Origin: Haloprofundus salilacus
GTDB taxonomy: Archaea; Halobacteriota; Halobacteria; Halobacteriales; Haloferacaceae
DNA: 64,000 nucleotides
Direction: 5' to 3'
Assembly (NCBI RefSeq): GCF_020150815.1
Contig: NZ_CP083723.1
Span: 2,356,001 to 2,420,000 of the forward strand
Part shown: one piece after another, positions 62,511-64,000 of the stretch
Numbering within the stretch: position 1 is the stretch's first letter
Layout of the letters: each line of letters begins with the position of its first letter
The notes under the pieces: model-generated
Databases searched by the model: none
Told to the model about the DNA's origin: nothing
The model's input: only the letters and a program-made list of their open reading frames with translations
Made by a program: the position numbers and the translations under genes

Positions 62511-62615
62511 GAGATGGTGACGGTACGGACGGTGACGGCGCGAGATAGCGACGATACGAGATAAAGACGATACGAGACGACGGCGCGAGACGATAGTGCA
62601 AGATGAAGACGGTAC
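62511..62615. repeat. Degenerate 16-base tandem-like repeats
   Basis: The unit GAGATRNNGACGRTAC appears at 62511-62526, 62542-62557, 62558-62573 and (one start mismatch) 62600-62615. Copies 2 and 3 are directly adjacent. The purine-rich stretch lies in the intergenic region between the surface protein and the dehydrogenase-like gene, with no clear frame. It may be slippage of a simple sequence. Confidence 0.55.
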
Positions 62616-62689
62616 AAGAGGCCACCGTTCGCGCAGCAGTCACGCACGACCGGCACAATTGCTAATTCAGTGGCGCGGAATCGTTCAGT

Positions 62690-64000
62690 ATGCACGTCGC
62701 TATTCTCGGTGCCTACGGAAGCGCGGGCGTCGCCACCGCCGAGCGCCTCGCCGACGCGGACGAAGTCGACCGACTGACGCTCCTCGACGGCGGCGAGCCG
62801 GGCGGGGGACTCTGCATCCTCCGCGGCTGTATGCCCTCGAAGGAGGTGCTGTCGGCGGCGGCGCACCGCTACCACGCCCGCCACGACGAGCGCCTCCGCG
62901 GCGAGCCGCCGGAGATCGACCTCGAACGGGTCGTCGCCGGCAAGGACGCACACATCCACGGCTTCGCCGAGCACCGCCGGAACGCGGTTCACGCGCTGGC
63001 GACCCACGACGGCGTCGAGTTCGTCGGCGAGAACACCCGCTTCGTCGGCGCGGGGACGCTGGCGGTTGGCGACCGGGAACTGACCCCCGACTACGTCGTC
63101 GTCGCGACCGGGTCGACCGTGAACGTCCCCGACACGCCCGGACTCGACGAGGTTCCGTACTCGACGAGCGCCGACGTGCTCGACGCCACCGAGTTCGGCG
63201 ACTCGGGCATCGTGATGGGGTTCGGCTACGTCGGCGTCGAACTCGCCGCGTATCTCGCGGAGGTGGGCGTGGACCTCACCGTCGTCGAACACGACGACAG
63301 ACCGCTGGACGAGGCCGACCCCGAGTTCGGCGACGACCTGCTCGCGCTCTACCGCGAAGAGTTCGACATCGACGTGCGGACGAACGTGAGCGAGCAACGC
63401 GTCGAGCGAACCGACGACGGCGGCGTCAGGATGTATCTCACCGGAGAGAGCGGCGAGGAGGTCGTCGAAGCGGACCAGTTGTTCCTCTTTACCGGCCGGC
63501 GGCCGAACGTCGACGGCCTGAACCTCGAAGCGACGGGTCTAGAGGCCGAAAGAGGGTGGGTCGAACCGACGATGCAGAGTCGAGACGACGACCGGGTGTT
63601 CGTCGTCGGCGACGCGAACGGCCACGAACCGATTCTGCACGTCGCCAAAGAACAGGGCTTTCTCGCAGCCGACAACGTGTTGGCGCACGCGGCGGGCAAG
63701 GAACTCGAACCATACGAAAACCTCCACCACCACGTCATTTTCTCGGGGGCGTCGGTGTACCCGTACGTCCGTGTCGGTCACTCCGAGCAGTCGGCCGACG
63801 ACGCCGGGGTGAACTACGTCAGCGTCTCGCGGGAAGCGAGCGACGACGGCGTGTTCAAGACGAAGTACGCCACCCGCGGGCGGGCGAAGCTCGTCGTCGA
63901 CGCCGACGACGGCACCGTGCTGGGCTATCAGGGACTACACTACCACGCCGACGTGATGGCGAAGACGATGCAGGTCGTCGTCGAGCGGGAGCTGCGCGTT
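62690..64000 (+). CDS. Dihydrolipoamide dehydrogenase-like flavoprotein (partial, runs off the window)
   Basis: 437 residues are visible from the ATG at 62690 to the right edge. The redox-active disulfide motif GLCILRGCMPSK (C42 and C47) matches Lpd and mercuric reductase. IVMGFGYVGVELAAYLAEVG (about residues 180-199) is the NAD(P)-binding motif, and VFVVGDANG (about 303-311) is the second FAD motif. The N-terminal FAD motif is unusual: GAYGSAG where GxGxxG is expected. The C-terminal dimer domain with the catalytic His is cut off or at the edge. Members oxidise dihydrolipoamide or reduce other disulfides; the class here cannot be fixed. Confidence 0.85.
   Translation, partial: MHVAILGAYGSAGVATAERLADADEVDRLTLLDGGEPGGGLCILRGCMPSKEVLSAAAHRYHARHDERLRGEPPEIDLERVVAGKDAHIHGFAEHRRNAVHALATHDGVEFVGENTRFVGAGTLAVGDRELTPDYVVVATGSTVNVPDTPGLDEVPYSTSADVLDATEFGDSGIVMGFGYVGVELAAYLAEVGVDLTVVEHDDRPLDEADPEFGDDLLALYREEFDIDVRTNVSEQRVERTDDGGVRMYLTGESGEEVVEADQLFLFTGRRPNVDGLNLEATGLEAERGWVEPTMQSRDDDRVFVVGDANGHEPILHVAKEQGFLAADNVLAHAAGKELEPYENLHHHVIFSGASVYPYVRVGHSEQSADDAGVNYVSVSREASDDGVFKTKYATRGRAKLVVDADDGTVLGYQGLHYHADVMAKTMQVVVERELRV

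Overview
The window is a GC-rich, gene-dense piece of a haloarchaeal chromosome, most likely from the family Haloferacaceae. The signs are acidic proteomes, many leaderless genes with an AT-rich box about 25 bases before the start codon, TAT lipoproteins, a PGF-CTERM surface protein, GvpA/GvpO, CdrS-FtsZ2, RIO2 and L15e. From memory, the set cdrL-cdrS-ftsZ2-ncsA, malEFG/malK/trmB, rpl15e, ubaA, mutS, mutL and kdgK also lies close together in Haloferax volcanii, so most of the window looks like a conserved haloarchaeal neighbourhood with accessory blocks added. No gene-free stretch exceeds 300 bases. I saw no rRNA, CRISPR array, transposase or integrase.

Layout. 0-5 kb: a partial aldo/keto reductase, an FNT-family channel, tRNA-Tyr, the cell-division regulators cdrL and cdrS with ftsZ2, and ncsA for tRNA thiolation. 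5-13 kb: oligoendopeptidase F, a hotdog-fold protein, an Azf-like dehydrogenase, a small lipoprotein, a methyltransferase, endonuclease IV, a peroxiredoxin, a lipoate ligase-family protein and a Bat-type regulator. 13-18.8 kb: a gas-vesicle cluster, gvpFGHIJKLM facing away from gvpA-gvpO, with gvpC, gvpN, gvpD and gvpE absent. 19-22.5 kb: RIO2 kinase, a DedA protein, a short FAD protein and a LysE exporter. 22.6-33.8 kb: a maltodextrin block (TrmB regulator, cytoplasmic GH13 and GH15 enzymes, ABC importer, esterase). 34-39.6 kb: L15e with a long leader, small proteins, then a sulfur block (rhodanese, TusA, YeeE/YedE) beside the E1-like enzyme UbaA. 39.6-46 kb: two CaCA exchangers, an MBL protein, a thioesterase, a DsbA-like protein and a lone haem-copper oxidase subunit I with a DUF6789-like neighbour. 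46-60 kb: mutS and mutL, separated by a NUDIX gene and an aa3-type oxidase locus (coxB, fused I/III, IV, small membrane genes, and a second DUF6789-like gene). 60-64 kb: KDG kinase, a PGF-CTERM surface protein and the start of a dihydrolipoamide dehydrogenase-like gene.

Themes. Maltodextrins imported by MalEFGK would be cut to glucose in the cytoplasm by the GH13 and GH15 enzymes. The glucose could then enter the semi-phosphorylative Entner-Doudoroff route (KdgK) or the oxidative pentose phosphate route (Azf-like dehydrogenase). UbaA and NcsA are the E1 and thiolase of ubiquitin-like (SAMP) tRNA thiolation, and the rhodanese/TusA/YeeE block is a plausible sulfur supply for them. The gas-vesicle set matches the eight genes known as essential in Haloferax, plus H and I, without the known regulators. 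Several intergenic regions carry clear inverted repeats at promoters (cdrS-ftsZ2, gvpF/gvpA, malK/malE, GH13/GH15, coxB, the second DUF6789 gene). These are the least explained signals here.
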